This document shows positions 26,529 to 40,533 of a stretch of DNA of 64,000 bases, piece by piece. Position 1 is the stretch's first letter. Every line of letters begins with the position of its first letter. The stretch covers positions 1,045,952-1,109,951 of the forward strand of contig NZ_KI519455.1 of assembly GCF_000482545.1 (NCBI RefSeq). Direction: 5' to 3'. This DNA is from Arthrobacter sp. 35W (GTDB lineage: Bacteria > Actinomycetota > Actinomycetes > Actinomycetales > Micrococcaceae). The position numbers and the translations under genes were made by a program. The notes below the pieces were generated by a model. It did no database searches and was not told the origin of the DNA. It saw only the letters and a program-made list of their open reading frames with translations.

Positions 26529-27941
26529 ATGAGCACTGACGAGATCAACGATGTCGGCAGCTCTTGGCGCAGAGTGGTGCGCATCCTTGAACAAGATGAC
26601 AGCGTCACCCCCCGCCAACGCGGATTCGTTGTCCTGACCCAGCCCCAGGGGCTCATTGGCAGCACCCTTCTGGTGGCCGTTCCCAATGACCTCACGCGCG
26701 AAGTGCTGCAGACGCAGCTCAAGGGTGCCCTCGACGACGCGCTCCGCCAGGTCTTTTCCGAAGACATCCACTGCGCATTCAGCGTGAACTCGGATCTGGT
26801 GCCCGCCCAGGAAGAGGAGCAGGCACCCGAGCCGGTTCCGGTGAAGCCGCGCCCCGAGCCGGAGGCCAAGCCGTCCCCGACGCTGCCCAGCACCTCCCAG
26901 GAATTTGGCCGGCTCAATCCGAAGTACGTTTTCGACTCCTTTGTCATCGGTTCCTCCAACCGCTTCGCCCACGCGGCCGCCGTCGCCGTCGCCGAAGCAC
27001 CGGCCAAGGCCTACAACCCGCTGTTCATCTACGGTGATTCCGGACTCGGCAAGACGCACCTGCTCCACGCCATCGGCCACTATGCGCGCCGCCTCTACAA
27101 CGGCATCCGGGTCCGCTATGTGAATTCCGAGGAGTTCACCAACGACTTCATCAACTCCATCCGCGACGACGAGGGCGCCAGCTTCAAGCAGCTCTACCGG
27201 AACGTGGACATTCTGCTGATCGACGACATCCAGTTCCTGGCGAACAAGGACGCGACTCAGGAGGAGTTCTTCCACACCTTCAACGCTCTGCACAACCACA
27301 ACAAGCAGGTGGTCATCACCTCCGACCTCCCGCCCAAGCGTCTGCAGGGCTTCGAGGAACGCATGCGTTCACGTTTTGAGTGGGGCCTGCTGACCGATGT
27401 CCAGCCGCCGGAGCTGGAAACCCGCATCGCCATTCTGCGCAAGAAGGCCATCGGCGAGGGTCTGTCAGCCCCGGACGATGCCCTCGAGTACATCGCATCG
27501 AAGATCTCGACCAACATCCGCGAGCTCGAGGGTGCGCTGATCCGCGTCACCGCCTTTGCCAGCCTGAACCGGCAGCCGGTGGATGTGGCTCTGGCGGAGA
27601 TCGTCCTCAAGGACCTGATCACCGACGACGGCGCCCAGGAGATCACGGCCGCGGCCATCATTGGGCAGACCGCCGCCTACTTCAACATCTCCCTTGAGGA
27701 ACTGTGCAGCAAGTCCCGCACCCGCACTTTGGTGACGGCCCGCCAGATCGCCATGTACCTCTGCCGCGAGCTGACGGACATGTCCCTGCCGAAGATCGGC
27801 CAGGAGCTCGGCGGCCGCGACCACACCACCGTGATCCATGCCGACCGCAAGATCCGCGAGCTCATGGCCGAGCGCCGCGCCATCTACAACCAGGTGACCG
27901 AGCTGACCAACCGCATCAAGCAGCAGCAGCGCGAAGGCTGA
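26529..27941 (+). CDS. dnaA: Chromosomal replication initiator protein DnaA
   Basis: A 470-residue AAA+ initiator that binds DnaA boxes and opens oriC. Domain I begins [20 protein letters not shown]; a Pro/Glu-rich linker (domain II) follows. Domain III has Walker [18 protein letters not shown] and Walker [12 protein letters not shown]; domain IV has the signature [14 protein letters not shown]. The ATG at 26529 is chosen over an in-frame start at 26466: GCAAGGGG lies 5 bases upstream, and the protein then begins as in related genera. Confidence 0.97.
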   Translation: MSTDEINDVGSSWRRVVRILEQDDSVTPRQRGFVVLTQPQGLIGSTLLVAVPNDLTREVLQTQLKGALDDALRQVFSEDIHCAFSVNSDLVPAQEEEQAPEPVPVKPRPEPEAKPSPTLPSTSQEFGRLNPKYVFDSFVIGSSNRFAHAAAVAVAEAPAKAYNPLFIYGDSGLGKTHLLHAIGHYARRLYNGIRVRYVNSEEFTNDFINSIRDDEGASFKQLYRNVDILLIDDIQFLANKDATQEEFFHTFNALHNHNKQVVITSDLPPKRLQGFEERMRSRFEWGLLTDVQPPELETRIAILRKKAIGEGLSAPDDALEYIASKISTNIRELEGALIRVTAFASLNRQPVDVALAEIVLKDLITDDGAQEITAAAIIGQTAAYFNISLEELCSKSRTRTLVTARQIAMYLCRELTDMSLPKIGQELGGRDHTTVIHADRKIRELMAERRAIYNQVTELTNRIKQQQREG

Positions 27942-28413
27942 GTCCTCCGCCACAACGGCAGTAATTAACACCTGTGGATAGACCTGTGGATTGTTAAGTG
28001 CACAACCCCGGTTTAAGGGGGCATAACTCACCCCCTGCCTGTGGATCCCTGAAATGGCGCGGAAAGTTGTCCACCGCCATCCACCGACAAGGCCGTAGTG
28101 GCCCCACAGTTTGTGCACACCCCAGATCGCCGCGAGGACGCGGACCAGGCGAGTTATCCACAGTATCCACAGGAGTTATTAACACTACGAATCCCAAAAG
28201 ATTTGGTTTTCAAACAACATTTTCATGTTGCCGACTCGCCCACCTTGCCAGCCAAACCACAATGACCAGCCCAGCTGGTCAAAGGGCTAAGCTGTCTGCA
28301 AGCATGTAGTTCCACGTCAAGGTTTTTGTGATTACCTCCGGTCCCCTGGACCCGGTTCGTCATGGCACCGGCGTGCCCACGATTTTTTTGAGGATGAAAG
28401 GCGGAACCATTCC
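27942..28413. other. oriC, dnaA-dnaN intergenic region
   Basis: The standard actinobacterial origin position. It holds one perfect DnaA box (28154-28162) directly followed by an 8/9 box (28163-28171). More 8/9 boxes are at 27973-27981, 28067-28075 and 28111-28119; weaker ones are at 27985-27993 and 28040-28048. An AT-rich segment follows at about 28171-28235 and may be the unwinding element. The dnaN promoter must also lie here. Confidence 0.8.
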
Positions 28414-29538
28414 GTGAAGTTCCGAGTCGAACGGGATGTCCTGGCCGAGGCCGTCAGTTGGACAGCCCGGTCCTTGTCTCCGCGGCCCCCGGTTCCCGTG
28501 TTGTCCGGTCTGCTGCTCAAGGCAGAGGCCGGCACTGTGTCGCTGGCCAGTTTTGACTACGAAATCTCCGCCAGGCTGCAGATTCCCGCCGACATCACCA
28601 CCGAGGGAACCATCCTGGTTTCCGGCCGCTTGCTTGCAGACATCTGCCGCAGCCTGCCTTCGGCTCCGGTCGACGTTGAAACCGACGGTTCCAAGGTCAC
28701 GCTGACCTGCCGCAGCAGCCGGTTCAACCTGGCCACCATGCCCGTCAACGACTACCCCGAACTCCCGGCACTGCCGGAACTGAGCGGAACAGTCAACGGC
28801 GAGGCCTTCGCGCAGGCCATTTCCCAGGTGATCATTGCCTCAAGCAAGGACGACACCCTCCCCATCCTGACCGGCGTCAAGATGGAGATTGAGGATGATC
28901 TGATCACCCTTTTGGCCACCGACCGCTACCGTCTGGCCCTCCGCGAGGTCCACTGGAAGCCCTCCACACCGGGCATTTCCACGTCCGCGCTGGTCAAGGC
29001 CAAGACCCTCAACGAGGTGGCCAAGACCCTTGGTGGTTCCGGAGAGCTGAACATCGCGCTCTCGGACAATAGCGAACTCATTGGCTTCGAAAGCGGGGGA
29101 CGCCGCACCACCTCGCTGCTGGTCGACGGCGACTACCCCAAGATCCGCTCGCTTTTCCCCGAAAACACGCCGATCCATGCCACTGTGGAAACGTCAGCAC
29201 TGGCTGAAGCGGTGCGCCGTGTCTCCCTGGTGGCAGAACGCAACACTCCTGTCCGCATGGCTTTCACCGACGGCCAGCTCACCCTCGACGCCGGCACCGG
29301 CGAAGATGCCCAGGCGTCCGAGGTGCTCGAAGCGGCATTGGTGGGCGATGAAATCACCGTTGCCTTCAACCCGCACTACCTGAGCGAAGGTTTGAGCGCG
29401 TTCGACAGCAAGTACGTCCGATTCTCCTTCACCAGCGCGCCGAAGCCGGCGATGATCACGGCCCAGGCCGAGCTCGATGGCGAAGACCAGGACGACTACC
29501 GCTACCTCGTGATGCCGGTGCGTCTGCCAAACCAGTAG
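28414..29538 (+). CDS. dnaN: DNA polymerase III sliding clamp (beta subunit)
   Basis: A 374-residue ring protein that holds the replicative polymerase on DNA. It has the usual three repeated domains. Recognisable segments include ISARLQIPADITTEGTILVS, VSGRLLADICRSLPS, LPILTGVKMEIEDDLITLLA, TDRYRLALREV and the closing DYRYLVMPVRLP. The start is GTG 28414. It is the first gene right of oriC and precedes gnd and recF in the conserved order. Confidence 0.97.
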   Translation: MKFRVERDVLAEAVSWTARSLSPRPPVPVLSGLLLKAEAGTVSLASFDYEISARLQIPADITTEGTILVSGRLLADICRSLPSAPVDVETDGSKVTLTCRSSRFNLATMPVNDYPELPALPELSGTVNGEAFAQAISQVIIASSKDDTLPILTGVKMEIEDDLITLLATDRYRLALREVHWKPSTPGISTSALVKAKTLNEVAKTLGGSGELNIALSDNSELIGFESGGRRTTSLLVDGDYPKIRSLFPENTPIHATVETSALAEAVRRVSLVAERNTPVRMAFTDGQLTLDAGTGEDAQASEVLEAALVGDEITVAFNPHYLSEGLSAFDSKYVRFSFTSAPKPAMITAQAELDGEDQDDYRYLVMPVRLPNQ

Positions 29539-29613
29539 CCCACCAGCAGGCCCCGGCCGCCAAGGCCCGGGGACAATCCGCCATGTAAAACCCTTTCAGT
29601 AAAGGAAAATGCC

Positions 29614-30501
29614 GTGCACATTGGTCTCGTCGGTCTCGGAAAAATGGGTTTCAACATGCGCGCCCGCCTGCGCAATGCCTCCATCGAGGTTTCGGGTTTC
29701 GACAGGAACCCCGAGGTCTCTGACGTGGCAAGCCTGGCGGAGCTGGTCGCTGCTGTTCCGGCCCCCCGGCTCATTTGGGTGATGGTCCCCTCAGGTGACA
29801 TCACCGATTCCGTTGTCAACGAGCTTGCCGGTCTGCTGGAACCGGGCGATCTGCTCATTGACGGCGGCAATTCCCGCTTCACCGAAGACCAAAAGCACGG
29901 CGCCATGCTGGCCGAAAAGCAGATCGGTTTCATGGACATTGGCGTGTCCGGCGGCGTCTGGGGCCTGGAAAACGGCTACGGACTGATGGCCGGCGGCTCC
30001 GATGAGGATGTTGCCCGCGCCCTGCCGTTGATTGACGCCCTCCGCCCTGAGGGTGAGCGCGCCGACAGCTTCGTCCACGTCGGCGGAATCGGCGCCGGCC
30101 ACTACGCCAAAATGGTGCACAATGGCATCGAATACGGCCTGATGCAGTCCTATGCCGAGGGCTACGAGCTGCTCGCCGCCAAGGACATCATCAAAGATCT
30201 GCCCGGCACGTTCCGTGCGTGGCAGAAGGGAACCGTTGTCCGGTCCTGGCTGCTGGACCTGATGGTCAAGGCCCTGGACGAGGATCCGGGACTGGAGTCG
30301 ATCGACGATTATGTTGAAGATTCCGGCGAGGGCCGCTGGACCGTCGAGGAAGCCATCGCCAATGCGGTGCCCGCACCCGCGATCACTGCCGCCCTCTTTG
30401 CCAGGTTCTCCTCCCGTGAGGACAACTCCCCTGCCATGAAGATGGTCTCTGCCCTGCGCCACCAGTTCGGTGGGCACGCCACCAAGCCCTCCGGGTCCTG
30501 A
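29614..30501 (+). CDS. gnd: 6-phosphogluconate dehydrogenase, decarboxylating (short type)
   Basis: A 295-residue enzyme converting 6-phosphogluconate to ribulose 5-phosphate and CO2 in the pentose phosphate pathway. It has the dinucleotide-binding start HIGLVGLGKMGFNMRARL, the substrate segment FMDIGVSGGVWGLENGYGLM and the catalytic lysine region GHYAKMVHNGIEYGLMQSYA. At about 300 residues it is the short form (YqeC/GndA-like), often NAD-preferring. GTG 29614 has AAAGGA 7 bases upstream. Its place between dnaN and recF is typical of this group. Confidence 0.95.
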   Translation: MHIGLVGLGKMGFNMRARLRNASIEVSGFDRNPEVSDVASLAELVAAVPAPRLIWVMVPSGDITDSVVNELAGLLEPGDLLIDGGNSRFTEDQKHGAMLAEKQIGFMDIGVSGGVWGLENGYGLMAGGSDEDVARALPLIDALRPEGERADSFVHVGGIGAGHYAKMVHNGIEYGLMQSYAEGYELLAAKDIIKDLPGTFRAWQKGTVVRSWLLDLMVKALDEDPGLESIDDYVEDSGEGRWTVEEAIANAVPAPAITAALFARFSSREDNSPAMKMVSALRHQFGGHATKPSGS

Positions 30502-30516
30502 CCGCAAAAGGTTTTC

Positions 30517-31824
30517 GTGTATCTGGAGCACCTTTCCCTCACCGATTTCCGCAGCTACGCCCAGGTTGATCTGGCCTTGGGGCCGGGCACCACTGTCCTG
30601 GTGGGCTCCAATGGACTCGGGAAAACCAACCTGGTGGAAGCCGTCGGCTACCTGTCCACGCTGAGTTCGCACAGGGTCAGTTCGGATGCGCCGCTGCTGC
30701 GCTTTGGCACCGAGCGGGCCATGATCCGGGCGAAACTGGTCCGTGGTGAGCAGTCGGTGATGCTGGAAGTGGAGCTCAACGCAGGGCGGGCCAACCGGGC
30801 GCGGATCAACCGCGCCAATCCGGTGCGCTCCCGCGACATCCTGGGCATCTGCCGCACGGTGCTCTTCGCACCGGAGGACTTGGCCCTGGTGAAGGGTGAT
30901 CCGAGCAATCGGCGTCGTTTTCTCGATGAGCTTCTGGTCACGCTGATGCCGCGGCATGCCGCCACCCGCAGCGACTATGAACGCGTCCTCAAACAGCGCA
31001 ATGCCCTGCTCAAGAGTGCGAAGTCGCAGCATTATTCGCGCTCGGGCGTCAATGAGGGGCACCTTGCCACGCTGGATGTGTGGGACGCCCACATGGCGGC
31101 CGCCGGTGCGCAGTTGTTGGCGGCCCGTCTTGAACTGTTGGAAAAGCTGATGCCGAAGCTGGCCACCGCCTATGGCCAACTCACCGATGGATCCAAGGAA
31201 TTGCAGGCCATCTACCGCTCGACACTTGAGGAACCGCTGCCCGACGACGACGAGTCGGCACCGCACGCGGGCGGCCCGGCCGCCGGGTTGGGCGCGCTGT
31301 ACGGACTGGGCATTCCCGAGCTGACGGAACGCTATATCGAGGCGTTTGCCGCCTCCCGCCGACGCGAGGTGGAACGGGGATTGTCCCTGGTGGGACCACA
31401 CCGGGACGAGCTTGAACTCATTTTGGGCCAGGCCCCCGCGCGCGGCTACGCCTCCCACGGCGAGACCTGGTCTGTGGCGCTGTCCCTGCGGCTGGCCTCC
31501 TACTATGTGCTTCTTGAGGATGCGGCCATCGAGGGCAACGCCCCCATCCTGATCCTCGACGACGTTTTTGCCGAGCTGGATGTCCAGCGTCGGAGCAAAT
31601 TGGCCGCCATTGTCTCCAGTGCAGAGCAGGTGCTGGTCACCGCAGCCGTGGAGGCGGACATTCCCGCCGAGCTCCGCGGCGCCCAGATCCGCGTGATTCC
31701 GGGCGGAGTGGTTCCCGTAGCGGAGCCGGGCACAGTGGTGGCGGGTGATTCGACGCCGGTGGATGGGATGCCGGCTGGCGCCGTCGTAGAGGAACCATTG
31801 GACGAACCAGGCCATGGCCACTGA
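30517..31824 (+). CDS. recF: DNA replication and repair protein RecF
   Basis: A 435-residue SMC-like ATPase that helps load RecA at gaps on single-stranded DNA. Walker A is [18 protein letters not shown]; the conserved [18 protein letters not shown] follows. The signature region is [11 protein letters not shown]; Walker B is [12 protein letters not shown]. An acidic/Gly insertion near residue 245-260 and a C-terminal extension of about 40 residues make it slightly long. The start is GTG 30517 with AAAGG upstream. The gene overlaps DUF721 by 11 bases. Confidence 0.95.
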   Translation: MYLEHLSLTDFRSYAQVDLALGPGTTVLVGSNGLGKTNLVEAVGYLSTLSSHRVSSDAPLLRFGTERAMIRAKLVRGEQSVMLEVELNAGRANRARINRANPVRSRDILGICRTVLFAPEDLALVKGDPSNRRRFLDELLVTLMPRHAATRSDYERVLKQRNALLKSAKSQHYSRSGVNEGHLATLDVWDAHMAAAGAQLLAARLELLEKLMPKLATAYGQLTDGSKELQAIYRSTLEEPLPDDDESAPHAGGPAAGLGALYGLGIPELTERYIEAFAASRRREVERGLSLVGPHRDELELILGQAPARGYASHGETWSVALSLRLASYYVLLEDAAIEGNAPILILDDVFAELDVQRRSKLAAIVSSAEQVLVTAAVEADIPAELRGAQIRVIPGGVVPVAEPGTVVAGDSTPVDGMPAGAVVEEPLDEPGHGH

Positions 31825-32386
31825 CACACCGTCGGGCAAGGCCGGCGGCCGGGGCGATGACAATCCCGGCGAGCACACCACCGAGGTGGATGCGGCGCAG
31901 GCTGCCCTGAACCGGATGCGCGAGATCGCCAAGAACCGCGGTGAACTGCGGATTCCGCGCAGCAGACTGGGCATGGACGCCAAGCCCAAGAAGGTGCGCG
32001 ACCGGCCGTTTTTGGACAGCAAGGATGCCGGACGGGATCCGCTGGGTCTGGGAAAGGTGGTCAGCCGGCTGGTGAGCGAACGCGGCTGGAGCTCGCCCGT
32101 TGCCATCGGATCCGTCATGGCGCAGTGGAAAACCCTGGTGGGCGAAGACATTGCTGCGCATTGCCAGCCCGAGAGTTTTGAGGAAACCACGCTGCACGTG
32201 CGCTGTGATTCCACCAGCTGGGCCACCCAGCTGCGGCTGCTCAGCTCCTCGCTGCTGGCGCGCTTTGATGCCGAACTTGGCGCCGGCGTCGTCACCAGAA
32301 TCCAGGTCCTCGGCCCGGCGGCGCCAAGTTGGAAGAAGGGATTCCGGACCGTCAAGGGCAGGGGCCCCCGGGACACCTACGGGTAG
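31814..32386 (+). CDS. DUF721 (DciA-like) protein
   Basis: A 190-residue protein of the DUF721 family found between recF and gyrB in most actinobacteria. The N-terminal half is charged and probably disordered; the C-terminal domain begins [20 protein letters not shown], with [20 protein letters not shown] and [23 protein letters not shown]721 proteins are related to DciA, the ancestral loader of the replicative helicase. The context, 11 bases overlapping recF, supports a replication role, but that is by analogy. Confidence 0.88.
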   Translation: MATDTPSGKAGGRGDDNPGEHTTEVDAAQAALNRMREIAKNRGELRIPRSRLGMDAKPKKVRDRPFLDSKDAGRDPLGLGKVVSRLVSERGWSSPVAIGSVMAQWKTLVGEDIAAHCQPESFEETTLHVRCDSTSWATQLRLLSSSLLARFDAELGAGVVTRIQVLGPAAPSWKKGFRTVKGRGPRDTYG

Positions 32387-34813
<2,427 letters not shown>

Positions 34814-34882
34814 GGCCACCCGCCCCGCGCAAGCGCAGTGATATGAATGAATCGACATATATTGGGAACGGAATAGAAATTA

Positions 34883-37485
<2,603 letters not shown>

Positions 37486-37489
<4 letters not shown>

Positions 37490-37992
37490 GCACGAGTAAC
37501 TCAAACCCAAGGCCCACTTCCGGCCCACGGGTGAGTGCCCCCGCGCGCCCGCCCCAGCGGCCCGCAGCCGGCGCCCAGCGCCCCGCTGCCGCCCGCCCGG
37601 CGCTGGTCAAGCCTGCCCCGAAGGCCAAGGCCCGCCGGGCCCGCCTGCTGGTCAGCAAGGTCGAGCCGTGGTCCGTGTTGAAGATGGCGTTCCTGCTCTC
37701 CGTGGCACTGGGCATCATCACCGTCGTGGCGGCCATTGTGCTCTGGACGGTGCTGGACCTGACGGGCCTGTTCGACAAGGTCAACAGCTTGATGACGGAC
37801 ATCCAGGGCACCGAGAGCGGTGGCTTCGATTTGAAGAAGTATGCCTCGCTCGGCCAGGTCGCCTCCTTCGCGACCATCATCGCCGTCGTCAATGTGGTGC
37901 TGCTGACGGCACTGTCCATGCTCTCCGCGGTGCTCTACAACATCTCCGCGACGCTGGTCGGTGGCATCGGCGTGACCCTCACGGACGACTAA
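37486..37992 (+). CDS. DUF3566 domain-containing membrane protein
   Basis: A 168-residue protein found directly after gyrA across actinobacteria. The first 60 residues are Pro/Ala/Arg-rich and cytoplasmic (a likely flexible arm). Two membrane helices follow, at about residues 65-90 and 125-158, with [20 protein letters not shown] in the first. The domain core is [19 protein letters not shown]. Its GTG overlaps the gyrA stop (GTGA), so it is translated with gyrase. Its role is unknown. Confidence 0.9.
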
Positions 37993-38014
37993 CCGGAGTC
38001 AAAATCCTTGAATT

Positions 38015-38049
38015 GGCGGGCCCAAAAGACCCTTGGGCCCGCCGATTTT
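38015..38049 (+). terminator. Terminator after gyrBA-DUF3566
   Basis: An 11-bp stem GGCGGGCCCAA / TTGGGCCCGCC with a 7-base loop, followed by GATTTT. It ends 21 bases upstream of the tRNA-Ile -10 element. Confidence 0.8.
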
Positions 38050-38076
38050 GGGAGTTGGGCTTTCATACGGTACAGT
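38048..38076 (+). promoter_or_regulatory. Candidate promoter of tRNA-Ile
   Basis: TTGGGA (38048-38053), a 17-base spacer and TACAGT (38071-38076), with the tRNA starting 27 bases later. Confidence 0.5.
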
Positions 38077-38102
38077 TTTATCTCGGCCCGGCAAGGGCCG
38101 GA

Positions 38103-38176
38103 GGGCGCATAGCTCAGGCGGTTAGAGCGCTTCGCTGATAACGAAGAGGTCCCAGGTTCAAGTCCTGGTGCGCCCA
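38103..38176 (+). tRNA. tRNA-Ile (GAT)
   Basis: A 74-base tRNA. The acceptor GGGCGCA pairs with TGCGCCC, followed by discriminator A. The D arm is GCTCAGGCGGTTAGAGC, the anticodon loop CTGATAA has GAT, and the T arm is CCAGGTTCAAGTCCTGG. No CCA is encoded. It is followed by the DLW-39 gene and tRNA-Ala. Confidence 0.97.
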
Positions 38177-38210
38177 CGGAAACCAAAGGTTTCTTTGGAG
38201 AGAAGGTGCT

Positions 38211-38330
38211 GTGAAGAAGTTGCTTTTCATCGCAACGGCATTTGCAGGATTCCTTGTGCTCCGAAGGAAAATGCGGGATTCCAAAATCCAGAAATCAACC
38301 TGGAGCCAGGCGACTGACACAGTCAACTGA
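38211..38330 (+). CDS. DLW-39 family small protein (39 aa)
   Basis: Exactly 39 codons from GTG 38211, with AGAAGG 4 bases upstream. It starts MKKLLFIATAFAGFLVL, a single hydrophobic helix, then RRKMRDSK and ends with TWSQATDTVN. This matches the small actinobacterial DLW-39 family, found near gyrA and these tRNAs and named for a DLW motif and its length. Here the motif reads STW, keeping only the tryptophan. The protein is probably inserted in the membrane by its N-terminal helix. Function is unknown. Its 3' end overlaps the promoter of tRNA-Ala. Confidence 0.8.
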   Translation: MKKLLFIATAFAGFLVLRRKMRDSKIQKSTWSQATDTVN

Positions 38331-38343
38331 CATTGGGTATACT
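38314..38343 (+). promoter_or_regulatory. Candidate promoter of tRNA-Ala
   Basis: CTGACA (38314-38319), an 18-base spacer and TATACT (38338-38343). The -35 lies inside the end of the DLW-39 coding sequence. Confidence 0.55.
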
Positions 38344-38356
38344 GGATACCTCCCAT

Positions 38357-38429
38357 GGGGGCATGGCGCAATTGGTAGCGCACCTGCTTTGCAAGCAGGG
38401 GGTTCGGGGTTCGAGTCCCCGTGCCTCCA
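38357..38429 (+). tRNA. tRNA-Ala (TGC)
   Basis: A 73-base tRNA. The acceptor GGGGGCA pairs with TGCCTCC and keeps the G3-U70 identity pair. The anticodon loop TTTGCAA holds TGC, and the T arm is CGGGGTTCGAGTCCCCG. CCA is encoded directly after it (38430-38432), unlike the neighbouring tRNA-Ile. Confidence 0.97.
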
Positions 38430-38438
38430 CCATAGGAG

Positions 38439-38477
38439 GAAGCACTTCGATCGAAAGATCGGAGTGCTTCTTTGTTT
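38439..38477 (+). terminator. Terminator after tRNA-Ala
   Basis: A 14-base stem GAAGCACTTCGATC / GATCGGAGTGCTTC (one mismatch) with GAAA loop, followed by TTTGTTT. Confidence 0.85.
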
Positions 38478-38576
38478 AACAGCGTTCCTCAGCCGCTGGT
38501 CCGATGGGCTGTGGCCTTGGGCACAACGACCGTCTGGGCCGGAGCCCACCGGCCGGGGGTGCCCTACTGTTGAACG

Positions 38577-39461
38577 GTGATTGTCTTCCTTGCCATTCTG
38601 GGCATCCTGGGTGTTTCCGCCTCCGGGCCCATCATGGCCGCCACCGCAGCACCGGCTCTGGCCATCGCCTTCTGGCGCACAGCGTTGGGCGCGGCCACCA
38701 TGGCGGTGCCTGTCGCCTTGGGCCAGCGGTCCCAGCTCGCGAAGCTGCGCTGGGTTGACTACAAGTGGGGTGTGGCAGCCGCCGTCGCGCTGGCCCTCCA
38801 CTTTGCCTGCTTCATCACCGCCATCAAGTTGACCAGCGTTGCCGCAGCAACGGCCCTGGTGTGCCTGCAGGCGGCCTGGATTGCCATCTTCCAGCTCCTG
38901 GGCGGCACCAGGCAGCCGCGGCCCGTCGTCGCCGGCCTGGGGCTGGCCATGGCCGGCGTCGTGGTGGTCACCGGCTTCGATCTGGGGCTCTCGGCAGAGG
39001 CCCTCGCCGGGGATGCCCTGGCCCTGGCCGGCGGGGCCCTGGCGGGGCTGTACACGATGGCAGGGGCCCGCGCCCGCAAGACCATGTCCACGGGCATCTA
39101 TGCGATGCTCTGCTACGGCATCTGCGCGGTGGTGCTGCTAGTGATGTGCCGGCTGTTCAATCAATCGCTGGTGGACTTCCCGCCGCAGGCGTGGATCGGC
39201 ATCGCCGCCGTCACGCTCGTCGCCCAGATCATGGGGCACACCATCTTCAACCACCTGCTGGCCACGATCAGCCCGCTGGTGGTCTCGATGATGATTCTGC
39301 TGGAGATCCCCGGGGCGGCCATCCTGGCCGCCGTGTTCCTGGGTGAGACGCTGCCCGGCGGCACCTACGCGGGGCTGGCGCTGATCATGGCCGGTCTGGG
39401 CGTCGTGGTGCTGCGCCAGGGCCGCAGCCAGCTGGCCCGGCGAAAGCCCGACGCCGGCTGA
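38577..39461 (+). CDS. EamA/DMT-type transporter
   Basis: A 294-residue membrane protein with about ten hydrophobic helices in two repeats of the EamA domain. The first repeat begins LAILGILGVSASGPIMAATA with AFWRTALGAATMAVPVALG. The second ends GGTYAGLALIMAGLGVVVLR, typical of the superfamily. Such proteins export or import metabolites, amino acids or nucleotide sugars; the substrate cannot be read. It starts at GTG 38577. It converges with the glycosyltransferase gene. Confidence 0.85.
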   Translation: MIVFLAILGILGVSASGPIMAATAAPALAIAFWRTALGAATMAVPVALGQRSQLAKLRWVDYKWGVAAAVALALHFACFITAIKLTSVAAATALVCLQAAWIAIFQLLGGTRQPRPVVAGLGLAMAGVVVVTGFDLGLSAEALAGDALALAGGALAGLYTMAGARARKTMSTGIYAMLCYGICAVVLLVMCRLFNQSLVDFPPQAWIGIAAVTLVAQIMGHTIFNHLLATISPLVVSMMILLEIPGAAILAAVFLGETLPGGTYAGLALIMAGLGVVVLRQGRSQLARRKPDAG

Positions 39462-39497
39462 CAAGCGGGCCGCCGAGGCCGGCAGCGGCGCTGGGTC

Positions 39498-40418
39498 CTA
39501 GCGCGGGCGGCGTGCGAGCTGGTTGATGCTGGCGGTGTGGACGGCCCGGAGCATCTTCGCGGGGAAGTAGACGGAGAAGAACACCACCATCGGCGCCTTC
39601 AAAGCGATCTTGTTGATGTTGTGGGCCTTGTACGTGCGCTCGAAGCGCGTGACGTAGTACCGGTAGTCCCGCGGTGAATCCTCCAGCCGCCGTGCGGACA
39701 TGCCACTGACCATGCTCGGCACATACTGGACGCGCAGCTCGTGGTCCGCCAGATGCAGGGACAGATCGATGTCCTCATGCATTTCATCGCGCTCATCGAG
39801 GCAGGTTTCGTTGCGGATGGCCTCCCAGGCCGTACGGCGCATGGCCATGTTCGAGCCGAAGAGGAAGTGGTACTGGTGTTTGGCAAGGCGCAGCATGAGC
39901 TGGCGCATCTTGTCATCGGCCTTGAGGCCAAAGCGGCGCAGCGGCATGTCGTAGTACACCACGGGGCCGGTGAAGGCATCGGCACCGGTGGTCATGAAGG
40001 CCTTCTGCACCTCCTCCACCCAATCCGGTTCCAGCACGGAATCGGCGTCGATGCGGCCCAGCACATCCCCACTGGCGTGGTTGAGGCCGAAGTTGCGGGT
40101 GGGGATCAGCCCCTGCGCCTCGGTCTGCGCGATCAGGGTGATGGGGCTTTCCGGGTATTCGTGCTGGATCATCTTCACGATGTTGGCCGTGTTGTCGGTG
40201 GACTTGTTGTCCACCACGATGATTTCATCCGCGGGGATGGTCTGGTAGATGGCGGCGATCAGGCACTGCCTGATGACACTTTCCTCGTTGTAGGCCGGAA
40301 TGACAATCGACACCGAAGGCCGCGCGGGATCCACCCGGGGGCTTGTTCCGGGCAGCGGCTGCGGGTCTGGCTCATGGGCGGGACTGGCTGGTTCCGGGGG
40401 CATCTTTTCGGGTGACAT
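39498..40418 (-). CDS. Family 2 glycosyltransferase
   Basis: A 306-residue GT-A enzyme. After a Pro-rich N-terminus the fold begins VSIVIPAYNEESVIRQCLIA, with DEIIVVDNKSTDNTANIV. The metal-binding DxD lies in GDVLGRIDADSVLEPDWVEE. An acceptor region follows with DEMHEDIDLSLHLADHELRV. The C-terminal hydrophobic segment (APMVVFFSVYFPAKMLRAV) may bind the membrane. The sugar and acceptor are unknown; cell-wall or glycolipid synthesis is plausible. ATG 40418 is used; a farther upstream start would run into the neighbouring terminator. Confidence 0.85.
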   Translation of the reverse strand: MSPEKMPPEPASPAHEPDPQPLPGTSPRVDPARPSVSIVIPAYNEESVIRQCLIAAIYQTIPADEIIVVDNKSTDNTANIVKMIQHEYPESPITLIAQTEAQGLIPTRNFGLNHASGDVLGRIDADSVLEPDWVEEVQKAFMTTGADAFTGPVVYYDMPLRRFGLKADDKMRQLMLRLAKHQYHFLFGSNMAMRRTAWEAIRNETCLDERDEMHEDIDLSLHLADHELRVQYVPSMVSGMSARRLEDSPRDYRYYVTRFERTYKAHNINKIALKAPMVVFFSVYFPAKMLRAVHTASINQLARRPR

Positions 40419-40444
40419 CAGCACCAATCTAACACTGAAAAAAA

Positions 40445-40473
40445 TTGCGGGACCCCGCAACGGGGCCCCGCAA
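40445..40473 (-). terminator. Terminator of the LEA-like gene
   Basis: A 13-bp stem TTGCGGGACCCCG / CGGGGCCCCGCAA (one mismatch), followed on minus by TTTTTT. It also stands directly before the glycosyltransferase start. Confidence 0.85.
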
Positions 40474-40533
40474 TCCAGTGTTGGTCCATTGTTGTCCTGC
40501 CGCGTCCAGAGGCGGCACTACAACACCTTGGAG

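Noticed and set aside
29791..32376. 861-codon minus-strand ORF opposite gnd, recF and DUF721
   Set aside because: It is a shadow of three well-supported plus-strand genes in GC-rich DNA; the translation is rich in Gly, Arg and His without any domain.
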